DNA of 22,160 bases from Actinomycetes bacterium (GTDB lineage: Bacteria > Actinomycetota > Acidimicrobiia > Acidimicrobiales > Acidimicrobiaceae). The notes under the pieces are model-generated. The model was not told the DNA's origin, ran no database searches, and worked only from the letters and a program-made list of their open reading frames with translations. Location of the stretch: assembly GCA_021833085.1 (NCBI GenBank), contig JAKBGL010000007.1, forward strand, positions 1 to 22,160. The letters run 5' to 3'. The position numbers were made by a program, and so were the translations under genes. Positions 1-7,888 of this stretch are shown here, one piece after another (position 1 is the stretch's first letter; every line of letters starts with the position of its first letter).

Positions 1-64
1 GCAATCCCAGCCACACTACTTAGGTTGTCATCTACGGTTACGGAGGAGACTGAAGTATCTACCG

Positions 65-1762
65 TCATGCATGAGCCTCCTCTCCATAGAGGTGGGATAG
101 TTGTTTATTTACAACCACGGTACTTTTCAGATCCGTCAGTGTGATAACTGGAATACCGGGTCCGACGGATACCGAATCCTTAGTTGAGGTCTTACATACA
201 TCGTGGCACGTTCCATCTGTGCTACAGCACAACGAACAGATTGTGCCAACGTGAAATGGGCACACCGCCATATCTAGAGATTCAAATGTCTCCTCACAAC
301 GGCAGCAGTCGTACTCACTGTCCCCATTTGGAAGCTCACTTGAACGGGCGATATAGTATCGTCCTTTCGTTATCGCCGCGACAATTGGAGGAAGGATAAG
401 GCCAAGAATGAGAGCTATAAAGGCTGAACCTTCCTTTGCGGTCGATCCAAACACGCCGAAGTAGGCGGTAAAGGAAGCGGCAGCGGCGACAAGCATCGAT
501 CCAAAACCGACAGGATTGAAGTTGTACAGGTGAGCCCGTTTGAACTCTATGAGCGGTGGGCTGAGTTTCAGGAGCTTTTTATTGATGACAAGATCGGAGA
601 CAAGGCAAGCAATCCACGCTATGGCAACATTTGAATATACTGCGAGAACTTGAATGATCGCTGAGAAAATACCCGCTTCCATAACCACTAGCCCTAGTGC
701 GACTTGGAAGATCAGCCAAATTACCCTTCCTGGATGGCGATGGAGAATGCGCGAGAAGAAGTTCGACCAAGACAGAGAACCGGAGTACGCGTTCATAATA
801 TTGATTTTCAATTGAGACAAAATAACCAAGGCTCCAGCCATAACTAGAGCGATCTCGTTATGACCGACCAACCGTGAAAACGCTTCATCAAACATCGTTA
901 CAGGTACGTTTGCAGAGGCAAGTCCAACCCTTGGAAGCGCGTAAGCCGTAAGTAGAAGTCCAGCCAGGAAGGCAAAGATTAAAATGAACACCATCCCTGG
1001 ACCTCCCAGAATGACCGCTGCCCACCAACTCCGACTGTTTTCAGAGGTTCGGTTTGGCATAAATCTCAAGTAATCACCTTGCTCTCCAGATTGCGCAGCA
1101 CCCGAAAGCTGTGCTGCCGCAACTGCAAATAGTCCAGCTAAAACCAAGCTTCCAGAGGGTCCTTTAGCTCCGCGAGTGGCAGGACCTAGATGGGTCATGG
1201 CATGCACTGACCCGGGAGCCAGAAGAACGGAGACGACTCCAATTAAGAGTAATAACACCCACAAAGGCTGCGTCCAAGCTTGAAACTTTGCGGTGAATCG
1301 CATACCGTAGACAACCAAAGGAACTATGGCGACGCTAACCACCACATAGCTCAAGTGGATTTCGAGTCCCGTCAACGCCGTAATTGCTTGGGCCATTATG
1401 GATCCCTCAAAAGCAAGATAGATAAGCGTAAAGCTGGCATAGACGAGCGAGGTAACGGTGGACCCAAGGTATCCAAAGCCCGCTCCACGCGTGAGAAGAT
1501 CTATATCGATGTTGCGATCAGCTATGTAGTACGCCAGCGGAACTGCGGTAAGAAAGATTATGAATCCCGCTACTAGAAAGCCCCCTAAGGCGTTTGAAAA
1601 TCCAAATCCAAGGGCAAAACTCCCCGAGATCGCATACCCGGCCATAGCTGCGAGACTGCCGATTGCGGTAATCCAAACCTGCCACGGATGCCACTTTCGG
1701 AAAGCGGTAGGTGTATAGCGAAGAGAGTAGTCCTCCTTCGCCGGATCATTAGCTAGTTTCAT
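65..1762 (-). CDS. NCS1-family purine/cytosine-type permease with cysteine-rich C-terminal tail
   Basis: A 565-residue membrane protein of the nucleobase:cation symporter-1 type. It has many hydrophobic segments between about residues 30 and 470, consistent with the roughly 12 helices of the family, and would import a nucleobase, hydantoin, allantoin or related compound; the substrate cannot be read from sequence. The ATG is preceded by a strong AAGGAG six bases upstream. After the last membrane segment there is an unusual tail at residues 486-523 with nine cysteines (CCRC, a single C, then CSLCC, C and C), followed by about 40 residues of ordinary sequence. I recall similar Cys-rich modules on NCS1-like domains joined to signalling proteins, so a metal-binding or sensing role is possible; that is inference. 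The gene is divergent from a GntR regulator, its likely controller. Family assignment is firm, substrate unknown. Confidence 0.85.
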   Translation of the reverse strand: MKLANDPAKEDYSLRYTPTAFRKWHPWQVWITAIGSLAAMAGYAISGSFALGFGFSNALGGFLVAGFIIFLTAVPLAYYIADRNIDIDLLTRGAGFGYLGSTVTSLVYASFTLIYLAFEGSIMAQAITALTGLEIHLSYVVVSVAIVPLVVYGMRFTAKFQAWTQPLWVLLLLIGVVSVLLAPGSVHAMTHLGPATRGAKGPSGSLVLAGLFAVAAAQLSGAAQSGEQGDYLRFMPNRTSENSRSWWAAVILGGPGMVFILIFAFLAGLLLTAYALPRVGLASANVPVTMFDEAFSRLVGHNEIALVMAGALVILSQLKINIMNAYSGSLSWSNFFSRILHRHPGRVIWLIFQVALGLVVMEAGIFSAIIQVLAVYSNVAIAWIACLVSDLVINKKLLKLSPPLIEFKRAHLYNFNPVGFGSMLVAAAASFTAYFGVFGSTAKEGSAFIALILGLILPPIVAAITKGRYYIARSSELPNGDSEYDCCRCEETFESLDMAVCPFHVGTICSLCCSTDGTCHDVCKTSTKDSVSVGPGIPVITLTDLKSTVVVNKQLSHLYGEEAHA

Positions 1763-2023
1763 ATCTTTCTCCTTAGCGAAGTGTCTTGTTCTGAATTAAC
1801 TAACTATTGAGCCAAATTTTTTCTAAATTCTTTCAACCGAGTAAAGCGTTTGTTGCGCCAATAGCTTCGAGATTCACCACGCTCTGAGCTGGACTGTTCA
1901 CAATGCGACGGGCTGTTACGCCATCTTTTCGTTTCAGCGTTAGATAAAAGGGCTGGTGCTTAGTGTTCAAAGCTTGGACTCCACGAAACCTAGATGAAAC
2001 TTTGTGCATTTATAGTTTCCACT
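1763..2023. promoter_or_regulatory. Divergent promoter region between NCS1 permease and GntR regulator
   Basis: About 260 bases separate the two divergent starts. On the plus strand TATAGT at 2011-2016 lies seven bases before the ATG at 2024, the spacing expected for a -10 box of a leaderless transcript. An imperfect inverted repeat, GTTCAA-AGC-TTGGAC at 1965-1979 (one mismatch between arms), lies just upstream and could be an operator, but this is weak. On the minus strand I see a good ribosome binding site for the permease but no convincing -35/-10 pair. Confidence 0.35.
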
Positions 2024-2830
2024 ATGTCAGATGGTCAGAGTTCACTCCGGCATAAAAGAGACGGATCTTGGGAGGCAGCCCCAACTCGCGATCTGCTGCG
2101 CGCTTATCTACAAACACTCCAAATAGAACCAGGGAAACGTCTTCCCTATGAGAACCAGCTTGCAAAAGACCTCGGCTGTCATAGAGCCGCTCTCCGAGAG
2201 GCACTAAATCTACTGACGACGGATGGACTGTTATCGAGAAGACGTGCGGTTGGGACCTCTCTTAGATTCTCAGTTCCATCGCTTCTCCTGAACGAAACTC
2301 TCAACTTGGCTGAAACTATCGCAAGCATGCAGAGCGAAGATGAACGCGTTGCGGCTACTCCCATAGCAACAGTTCACTACGAAACACTCACCAAAGAACT
2401 AATTGACGCTCCCCCACTAATGACAGAGATGTTTGGATACTCTAACGATTTAGTCGTTGTACACGTCGAACGAGTTGTGATGATCGGAACTTTAAGGGTG
2501 GGACATTGGGATCTAATCGTGCCCAACCTTGGCCGACCAGACGCACTAGCTCACTGGTCACAAGAACTCAATTTTCACAGCCTCCTGAAGGCCTGGGTGA
2601 ACAGAATCTCGCTAGCTCCAAAGACGCCTCTCCTGGAACGGATACAGATTGAAGCGGGGAAAGCAGCCGTTAGTACTTCAAAAGCTCTTCAACTACCTCA
2701 AGATCGCCCTGTCTTGTTGATACGACGCCAGATCTCTATACACGAGAACATCTTTGCTTTAGCGCTCGGGCGTTGCGTATCCCCAGCAGCCACCTTTGAA
2801 GTGTTCCTCAGCCATAGCCTTGATGACTAA
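2024..2830 (+). CDS. GntR family (HutC/UTRA type) transcriptional regulator
   Basis: A 268-residue one-component regulator. The first ~85 residues form a winged helix-turn-helix of GntR type: the segment around LPYENQLAKDLGCHRAALRE, followed by a wing near LLSRRRAVGT. The rest resembles a UTRA-type effector domain with alternating strands such as LVVVHVERVVMI and a terminal PVLLIRRQISI strand. It would bind DNA and respond to a small ligand, probably one handled by the divergent NCS1 permease. The reading frame extends to an ATG at 1994, but I chose 2024: neither start has a Shine-Dalgarno, and TATAGT seven bases before 2024 suggests a leaderless message, while the extra ten residues look non-domain. 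Family is fairly certain; the start is less so. Confidence 0.8.
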   Translation: MSDGQSSLRHKRDGSWEAAPTRDLLRAYLQTLQIEPGKRLPYENQLAKDLGCHRAALREALNLLTTDGLLSRRRAVGTSLRFSVPSLLLNETLNLAETIASMQSEDERVAATPIATVHYETLTKELIDAPPLMTEMFGYSNDLVVVHVERVVMIGTLRVGHWDLIVPNLGRPDALAHWSQELNFHSLLKAWVNRISLAPKTPLLERIQIEAGKAAVSTSKALQLPQDRPVLLIRRQISIHENIFALALGRCVSPAATFEVFLSHSLDD

Positions 2831-3191
2831 GTGAGCGTAACATAGTCGCGTCGGATAAAAAATGAATTCGTTCAGGTTTAAAACATGACAACCATTTCTA
2901 GATATTGAACTAGAAATCCTCCAACCTCCGGCTTCGTCACCTTGGAACCAGAACTACGGCAACCTATATCACGGTACCTCTGCAACATATCATTGCAGTA
3001 GTCATCAAATAATATGGTCCCAGTTACCCTCCTATTGGACCCATGCGCCTTCAAATGGCACAAAAAACTCTCATTACCGGCTCCGTTCCCGTTTCTCACA
3101 CGACTTGGGCGAGACCTGTTATGGTGTAGCTATCATCTCGGTGACACTATCCAATAACTAACTGATAAAAATCCATGTAGCCTGGGTATAT
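2831..3191. other. Intergenic region with one perfect hairpin, no supported gene
   Basis: About 360 bases between the GntR gene and the DUF255 gene. The clearest structure is a perfect 8-base inverted repeat, ATTTCTAG/CTAGAAAT at 2894-2901 and 2910-2917 with an 8-base loop. It is not followed by a T-run, so it could be an operator or a weak terminator. A second short pair, GGTCC/GGACC, lies near 3014-3042. No coding frame here has a ribosome binding site or recognisable protein character. The DUF255 promoter must be in the right-hand part, but I cannot point to it. Confidence 0.4.
2894..2917. repeat. 8-bp perfect inverted repeat
   Basis: Arms ATTTCTAG and CTAGAAAT with an eight-base AT-rich loop, 63 bases after the GntR stop codon. 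There is no poly-T tail on either side, so an intrinsic terminator is not well supported. It could be a protein-binding site. Confidence 0.4.
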
Positions 3192-5222
3192 ATGAACCCT
3201 AAAGATATAACGGCTACCGAAGAGTCGCCTTCTCCAAGCCGTTTAGCCAATTCCTTATCTCCCTATCTCAGACATCACTCCACTAACCCAGTCGATTGGT
3301 GGCCGTACTCCCAAGAAGCGCTAGATGAGGCCAAAAAGAGAGATGTACCTCTATTCATATCGATCGGATACTCCTCGTGCCATTGGTGCCATGTAATGGA
3401 GAGCGAAAGCTTTGAGGATCAACGGGTCGCTCAGCTGATAAATTCAACCACTGTTCCTATCAAAGTCGATCGTGAGGAACGTCCTGATATCGACGCGATC
3501 TACATGGAGGCTCTTATCTCTATGTCCGGCTCAGGAGGCTGGCCTATGACGATCTTCGCCACTCCCCAAGGACGTCCGTTCTTTGCAGCTACCTATCTTC
3601 CTAAAGAACCCAAGGGTTCACTGCCAGGTTTTATCCAACTCCTCGAAGCTGTAGACGAGGCGTGGCAGAGCCGCAGATCACAACTCCTCGAAGAGGCGGA
3701 TAGGGTTGCAGATGCTATCTCAAATAGGTCTACGGTCACTTACAGTCACGGCACACCCCTGCCCACAACAAAAAACGAGAGTAGCCAACCTTTAAAGGCC
3801 TCAGCCAAGGAGTTCATGTCGGCCTTCGATAGCGCTTGGGGTGGTTTCGGAAGGGCACCTAAGTTCCCTCAGCCCCATATCTTGGAGCTTCTCATGAACT
3901 TCCAGATACTATGCCACGATAAGGACTCTCTCTCAATCGTGAACAAAACATTCGACCATATCATGCGAGGTGGCGTCTTCGATCACGTTGGGGGTGGACT
4001 CTTTAGATACTCGACCGATCGATTCTGGATCGTACCTCACTTTGAAAAGATGCTATATGACCAGGCCGGTCTAGTTCATGCATTGACATCACTTCATGCG
4101 CTAGAGGGAAGTGACGACGCCGTATTCGTAATCGACCAGGTGCATCGTTTCGTCTCTGAAACCTTATACCTACCCAATGGCGGAGTTGCAGCCTCTCAAG
4201 ACGCCGACTCACAAGGCGAAGAGGGCGCATTCTACCTCTTTAGAAAGGAGGAGATTAAAGAGGCTCTTGGAGACAGAGCGCATCTCATCATAGATAACTA
4301 CGGCGTTACAAGAGCAGGTAACTTTGAAGGCAGAAACATCTTACATAGAGGTATGAGTGGACCTTTGAACTTGGGGGAAGAGGTAAATAGGTCACTAAGA
4401 ACACTTAAGGAGTACAGATCACAACGAGAAGCCCCAGAGGTCGACGCAAAGGTGATTACCGAATGGAACGCTATGTGGATTACGGCTCTTTTTTATGCTG
4501 GTAGAGTCCTAAAGAACGAGCAGTACATCAAAGAAGCGCGTGTACTACTTGATTTTCTAATTACCAATCACACAGAACCTCAGGGCCAAGTCTTTCACAC
4601 CTCCTACCTAGGAGTACGATCGCAACTTGGATACCTAAGCGACTACGCCTGGCTCCTCACAGCGCTTTTGGAAGGTTTTTACGCCACCGGAGAGCACAGC
4701 TTCATTGCAAAATCGAAGATCTTGGCAGACTATGTCATCGCTCATCACTTCGACCATGATGAAGGAGGATTCTACCTTTCAGATAGATCTTCTTCGCTCA
4801 TAGCTAACCCAAAGGAGATCTTTGATGGAGCAACGCCATCTTCAAACGCTGTGATCACCAGAGCCTTACTTCGACTTGGAGTTGCGCTTGACGACCACGA
4901 GACTCTGAAGGTAGTCGACAAGACAGTTGAATGGGGGTATGGAGCCACTTTAGCCTCGCCTTCTGGCGCCGCTTCATTCTCTCTTGGGATATACGAAGTC
5001 GGTGGAGGCTTGAATGAACTTGTCGTAGGCGATCAAGCACCAGCTGAGCTGATAAAGTTGTGCCGAACTCGATATCTTCCAAATACGTTGTTATGCATAG
5101 GGCCGTTTGGCAATGGGCCTATCTACGAAGGTAGAGATATGCGCTACGCTTATCTATGCGAAGGGTATAGCTGTAAAACCCCGACGAGAGACACAACGGA
5201 ACTAGAGAGGATGCTGGGTTGA
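3192..5222 (+). CDS. DUF255 / thioredoxin-fold protein (YyaL, SPATA20 family)
   Basis: A 676-residue cytoplasmic protein matching the DUF255 family throughout. The N-terminal thioredoxin-like domain carries the family hallmark NPVDWWPYSQEAL at about residues 32-44 and a CHWC redox-type motif (Cys63, Cys66), followed by VDREERPDID and GGWPMTIF. The remainder resembles the (alpha/alpha)6 barrel of glycosidase/epimerase-like proteins, with GGGLFRYSTD, HFEKMLYDQA and DADSQGEEGAFY segments typical of the family. The biochemical function is not established. Length is normal. The start is the ATG at 3192; the upstream sequence has no clear Shine-Dalgarno. Its stop overlaps the TTG start of the next gene by four bases (TTGA), so the two are probably translationally coupled. 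Confidence 0.9.
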   Translation: MNPKDITATEESPSPSRLANSLSPYLRHHSTNPVDWWPYSQEALDEAKKRDVPLFISIGYSSCHWCHVMESESFEDQRVAQLINSTTVPIKVDREERPDIDAIYMEALISMSGSGGWPMTIFATPQGRPFFAATYLPKEPKGSLPGFIQLLEAVDEAWQSRRSQLLEEADRVADAISNRSTVTYSHGTPLPTTKNESSQPLKASAKEFMSAFDSAWGGFGRAPKFPQPHILELLMNFQILCHDKDSLSIVNKTFDHIMRGGVFDHVGGGLFRYSTDRFWIVPHFEKMLYDQAGLVHALTSLHALEGSDDAVFVIDQVHRFVSETLYLPNGGVAASQDADSQGEEGAFYLFRKEEIKEALGDRAHLIIDNYGVTRAGNFEGRNILHRGMSGPLNLGEEVNRSLRTLKEYRSQREAPEVDAKVITEWNAMWITALFYAGRVLKNEQYIKEARVLLDFLITNHTEPQGQVFHTSYLGVRSQLGYLSDYAWLLTALLEGFYATGEHSFIAKSKILADYVIAHHFDHDEGGFYLSDRSSSLIANPKEIFDGATPSSNAVITRALLRLGVALDDHETLKVVDKTVEWGYGATLASPSGAASFSLGIYEVGGGLNELVVGDQAPAELIKLCRTRYLPNTLLCIGPFGNGPIYEGRDMRYAYLCEGYSCKTPTRDTTELERMLG

Positions 5223-5878
5223 CGGCGACTGACGCTCCCAAAACACTAGACAAGAGAGGTCGTTCACTAAAGTATGTGTGGATAGGTCAAGTCGAAAAGG
5301 AACACCTTCTCATCGAACTTGACACTCTAAGGATAGTTCGTACCCTAGTGGAGCGATCCACCTTTGATGAACAGACGCTGAAGGTTGGATCCGTACTTGA
5401 ACTCGTAGACGTTAGGAACGACTTCATATCTGATCAATCACGTCCAGAGCTACTATTGGCCAGCGACTTCTTTTTTGCACAGAATACTCTCACCAAGAAA
5501 CGTCTCATCAAGACTCTAAAGCGGCTCTCTATCTCATCAGCGGAGCCATCACCATGGAGGCACGGTCTGTCAACCTCCTACACTCTTTTTGACGGCTCTA
5601 CGCCTTCTGTGTGCGTAGTCGAGCTTCAAAACAAGGTCGCCCTCTTTAAAAACAGCAGAGACGGTGAAAACCACGTCGGCTTCAACTGGAATGGCATTTT
5701 CCAAAGTTTCCCTTTTACGAAATCGCTCGACATGGCTCTAAAGTTAGACCTCACAGACCGTGCCACAAGCAAAAAAACTATCAGGCGCACCTTGGGTTTC
5801 TACCCACGTTACGTCCTTATCGCGTACTCTCTACCGTTTGATGGATACTGTAAAAAGCTCGCTGTAGCGCTTTTTTGA
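5219..5878 (+). CDS. Unrecognised protein; frame interrupted at a T6 run
   Basis: I do not recognise this 219-residue product. It starts at a TTG that overlaps the DUF255 stop codon (TTGA), with GAGAGG eight bases upstream, so the start is well supported and coupled to DUF255. The protein is soluble-looking, mixed alpha/beta and basic, with no obvious signal peptide. The frame stops at TGA 5876-5878 directly after a run of six T (5871-5876). The +1 frame is open from there to 6095 and continues a coherent protein: the helix ending LAVALF runs straight into ELFSQRYGYQNF. The intact product would be about 291 residues. This may be a frameshift mutation, a sequence error in a homopolymer, or programmed +1 frameshifting or slippage. 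Confidence 0.7.
   Translation: MTATDAPKTLDKRGRSLKYVWIGQVEKEHLLIELDTLRIVRTLVERSTFDEQTLKVGSVLELVDVRNDFISDQSRPELLLASDFFFAQNTLTKKRLIKTLKRLSISSAEPSPWRHGLSTSYTLFDGSTPSVCVVELQNKVALFKNSRDGENHVGFNWNGIFQSFPFTKSLDMALKLDLTDRATSKKTIRRTLGFYPRYVLIAYSLPFDGYCKKLAVALF
5852..5875 (+). repeat. Hairpin AAAAAGC/GCTTTTT at the frameshift site
   Basis: A 7-base inverted repeat (5852-5858 and 5869-5875) with a ten-base loop, ending in the T6 run where the reading frame breaks. It resembles a weak intrinsic terminator with an A-tract/T-tract stem but has only two G-C pairs. It may be coincidental to the coding sequence. Confidence 0.3.
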
Positions 5879-6095
5879 ACTCTTTAGTCAACGCTACGGT
5901 TACCAAAACTTCCAAGGCCATTTCTATGGAGAAACCATCGTCACCGTAGATACCGCAAGTAATCACCCACAAATCAGTGAACACGTCTCGTTGAATCACA
6001 AGCAAAGAAACAAACGTCAGTCCGGTACAACCTCGTCTATAAAGCAGGGTCCTGACATATGTTTTACTCAGCCTACTCAGTTAGATTCTCTCTGA
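5868..6095 (+). pseudogene. Probable C-terminal part of the preceding gene in the +1 frame
   Basis: Open frame of 75 codons without its own start codon or ribosome binding site, beginning just after an in-frame TAG (5865-5867) and ending at TGA 6093-6095. From GAA at 5877 it encodes ELFSQRYGYQNFQGHFYGE followed by TIVTVDTASN and a polar tail. The composition looks like real protein, and it joins smoothly to the end of the upstream 219-residue frame if one T of the T6 run is skipped. The zero frame beyond the stop looks less protein-like and soon ends. I read this as the displaced 3' end of the same gene. Confidence 0.55.
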
Positions 6096-6530
6096 TAGCT
6101 CACGCAAAAGCAGACAGTTACCCGCCCGTGTATCTTGGAGATAGTCCAGCTGGTAGAGCTTTATACCTTCCAACCCACAGGTCTTTACAAACCATCCGCA
6201 ATGTATTTAGCCGAGCCCAATGGAAATCATGCAGCAAGTCTGAGTCACAATCAACACTTGTTGTGTTCCTCTTAGGATGAGGAGTATTCACCCGTCGCCA
6301 CCAACTCCCCGTTGAAGTTCACCCAAAAGCCGGGAGAATGACGCCGGCGAACTCTACGACGTGAATGCTCCAGCGATCTTCGTGTCCCAAATAACTACCC
6401 CTTCCCATACTCGTCAAAGCGTCCTTTCGAGAGATTTCAACTCAGTAGCTCAAAAGCACGAGGTATCTAGACTAGATTAAAGGTAGACGCTATACAAAAC
6501 AGCAACAGAGCCGCAGAAAATAGGGGGATT
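6096..6530. other. Intergenic stretch with no supported gene
   Basis: About 435 bases between the frame-broken gene and the CMD protein gene. A short plus-strand open frame (6059-6280) overlaps the displaced coding frame and has no ribosome binding site or recognisable character, so I do not call it. Short weak inverted repeats occur (for example TCCTC/GAGGA near 6267-6283). AGGGGG at 6522-6527 belongs to the CMD gene. The promoter for that gene is presumably in the right part; TATACA near 6491-6496 is a possible -10 box without a clear -35. Confidence 0.35.
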
Positions 6531-7115
6531 ATGTCAAAGGTTCCTTACTGGTTCGACTCCCTTTCCTCACACGGAGCCACACCTGAAGATATCCAATCAA
6601 CCATAGAAACTGTAAAAGAAAAATCTGGATTTATCCCAAACATATTTACTCTCCTAAAAGATAGGCCGGAGGAGTTCAGGGCATTCTTCGCCTACCATGA
6701 CGCATTAATGAATGCCGACGGCACTCTATCTAAAACAGAAAAAGAGATGATCATAGTGTCAACCTCCGCGGCAAACGACTGCATCTACTGTGTCATCGCA
6801 CACGGAGCCATACTGAGAGTTCGGTCAAAAAACCCTACGATCTCCGATCAACTCGCTGTCGACTTCGAAATGGCCGACATTAGCGAGAGAGAAAGAGTGA
6901 TGTTGCGCTTTGCACACAAAGTCTCCTCACATGCAAAAGACATATCTGAGGAAGATTTCGAACCACTTCGTGACCACGGATTCACAGATGAAGACATCTG
7001 GACCATCGGATCTCTTGCAGCGTTTTTTGCGCTATCGAACAGGCTCGCTGGCATGAGCAGGTTGAAGCCAAACCGAGAGTTCTACACCCTTGGTCGGAGT
7101 ATAAAGGACTCCTAG
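6531..7115 (+). CDS. Carboxymuconolactone decarboxylase / AhpD-like peroxidase-related protein
   Basis: A 194-residue all-helical protein of the CMD/AhpD superfamily, of the longer 'peroxidase-related enzyme' type. The catalytic motif is visible as CIYCVIAHG (Cys84, Cys87, His91) preceded by the conserved acidic TEKEMIIV segment, the arrangement used in AhpD for thiol-dependent peroxide reduction. The N-terminal PNIFTLLKDRPEEFRAFFAYHDALM and C-terminal AFFALSNRLAGM parts fit the same subfamily. AGGGGG three bases before the ATG supports the start. It is probably a monocistronic antioxidant or gamma-carboxymuconolactone-type gene; the substrate is unknown. Its TAG stop shares the palindrome CTAG (7112-7115) with the TAG stop of the convergent small membrane gene. 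Confidence 0.85.
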   Translation: MSKVPYWFDSLSSHGATPEDIQSTIETVKEKSGFIPNIFTLLKDRPEEFRAFFAYHDALMNADGTLSKTEKEMIIVSTSAANDCIYCVIAHGAILRVRSKNPTISDQLAVDFEMADISERERVMLRFAHKVSSHAKDISEEDFEPLRDHGFTDEDIWTIGSLAAFFALSNRLAGMSRLKPNREFYTLGRSIKDS

Positions 7116-7312
7116 CGTAGAGATTTCGAAGTACTAGAAGACCCTAACCTCTTAGAGCTCCGTCCCTTAGCCACTCTGTATCCACCCACGACCACAGCCG
7201 CTACGGCAGCAATCTCAATAACATGAAAGGCTAACGAAGCAAAAGAAAGCACTATCGAACCTACAAAAATAACTACGACTACAGCCGCTCCTGCTAAAAG
7301 TAACTTTTTCAT
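7112..7312 (-). CDS. Small membrane protein, 66 residues
   Basis: A short protein with two adjoining hydrophobic segments (about residues 4-25 and 28-46) and a basic, Ser-rich tail, so a small inner-membrane protein with a cytosolic tail is likely. The start ATG-AAA-AAA has AGTAGG six bases upstream. It lies ten bases after the stop of the 40-residue ORF and is the last of three closely spaced minus-strand genes beginning with a DUF1707 protein. No family recognised; function unknown. Its stop codon overlaps the convergent CMD gene stop. Confidence 0.6.
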   Translation of the reverse strand: MKKLLLAGAAVVVVIFVGSIVLSFASLAFHVIEIAAVAAVVVGGYRVAKGRSSKRLGSSSTSKSLR

Positions 7313-7322
7313 AACAAACCTA

Positions 7323-7445
7323 CTACTTTCCTGGAAGGTACTTCCCTATATAACCGTCCGTACCAAAAAAACTCCTATCGGAGTATCTACGGACGAAAGA
7401 GACAACACCAGCTCCAATGATTACAGCCAAGACTAACGATACCAA
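7323..7445 (-). CDS. 40-residue membrane ORF within the DUF1707 gene cluster
   Basis: A tiny frame with a TTG start at 7445-7443 preceded by AAGGAG with six-base spacing, ending with two consecutive TAG stops (7325-7320). It overlaps the last eleven bases of the DUF1707 gene in another frame, so it would be translated by coupling. The product begins MVSLVLAVIIGAGVVSFVRR, a single membrane segment, followed by a polar, aromatic tail ending YIGKYLPGK. The Shine-Dalgarno, the hydrophobic helix and the tight packing between two membrane-protein genes all support it. No homologue is known to me, and expression is unproven. Confidence 0.5.
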   Translation of the reverse strand: MVSLVLAVIIGAGVVSFVRRYSDRSFFGTDGYIGKYLPGK

Positions 7446-7888
7446 CCGCTTCTCCTTCTGGAACGTCTACGACCTTTAAGCATCCAGAAAAATCCAGCCA
7501 TAATTAGAAACGGTGCGAATCCTTGAGCAAGTGGCAAAATGGTAACGAACACCATTAGAAGAAACGGGAACATTACCGCCGCTGCCGCCACACTTAGCAT
7601 CGGATACACCGACGAGAGTGGTCTCTGCGTGGGTTGGCACGCCTTCTGCGCAGCTACTTGCATCTTATATCTCGGATTACCGATACGCTCAATTAGATTA
7701 GGCCCACTTGGAAGGTCGCTCACCAATACCGAAAGATCCTTATAAGTCAAAGCCTGATGCATTCGCTCAAGCCTGTCCTCAAAGTCAGATACGGTCAAAC
7801 GCCCGTCTTGGTAGGCGGTTCTAAGTTCTGCTTCCACCTGAGTTCTATCGTCATGGGAAGCCCTATAGCTCATCCAATCGTTAGTCAT
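7433..7888 (-). CDS. DUF1707 (SHOCT-like) domain membrane protein
   Basis: A 151-residue protein with an N-terminal DUF1707 domain of about 60 residues: RASHDDRTQVEAELRTAYQD, then GRLTVSDFEDRLERMHQALTY and DLSVLVSDLP, the pattern common in actinobacterial membrane proteins. Two hydrophobic helices follow (about residues 96-137), and the protein ends in a strongly basic tail (GRRRSRRRSGWYR). DUF1707 has no established function. There is no Shine-Dalgarno; instead TATAGT (7895-7900, minus strand) lies six bases before the ATG, suggesting a leaderless transcript. It heads a three-gene cluster of small membrane proteins. Confidence 0.8.
   Translation of the reverse strand: MTNDWMSYRASHDDRTQVEAELRTAYQDGRLTVSDFEDRLERMHQALTYKDLSVLVSDLPSGPNLIERIGNPRYKMQVAAQKACQPTQRPLSSVYPMLSVAAAAVMFPFLLMVFVTILPLAQGFAPFLIMAGFFWMLKGRRRSRRRSGWYR

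Noticed and set aside
75..95. CCTC/GAGG hairpin near the permease 3' end as terminator
   Set aside because: Lies inside the coding frame, has a four-base stem and no T-run.
2878..3099. 73-residue minus-strand open frame in the intergenic region
   Set aside because: No ribosome binding site and no recognisable domain; it also runs through the 2894-2917 hairpin.
6142..6160. tRNA-like D-arm string (CCAGCTGGTAGAGC)
   Set aside because: The D-stem does not pair properly and no anticodon stem, T-arm or acceptor complement follows; chance resemblance.
6059..6280. 73-residue plus-strand open frame
   Set aside because: No ribosome binding site, no protein family character, and it overlaps the displaced +1 coding frame of the upstream gene.
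6272..6345. Minus-strand tail reading WVNFNGELVATGEYSSS, reminiscent of a transposase C-terminus
   Set aside because: Only about 25 codons, no other IS features around it, and I cannot tie it to a family from memory.
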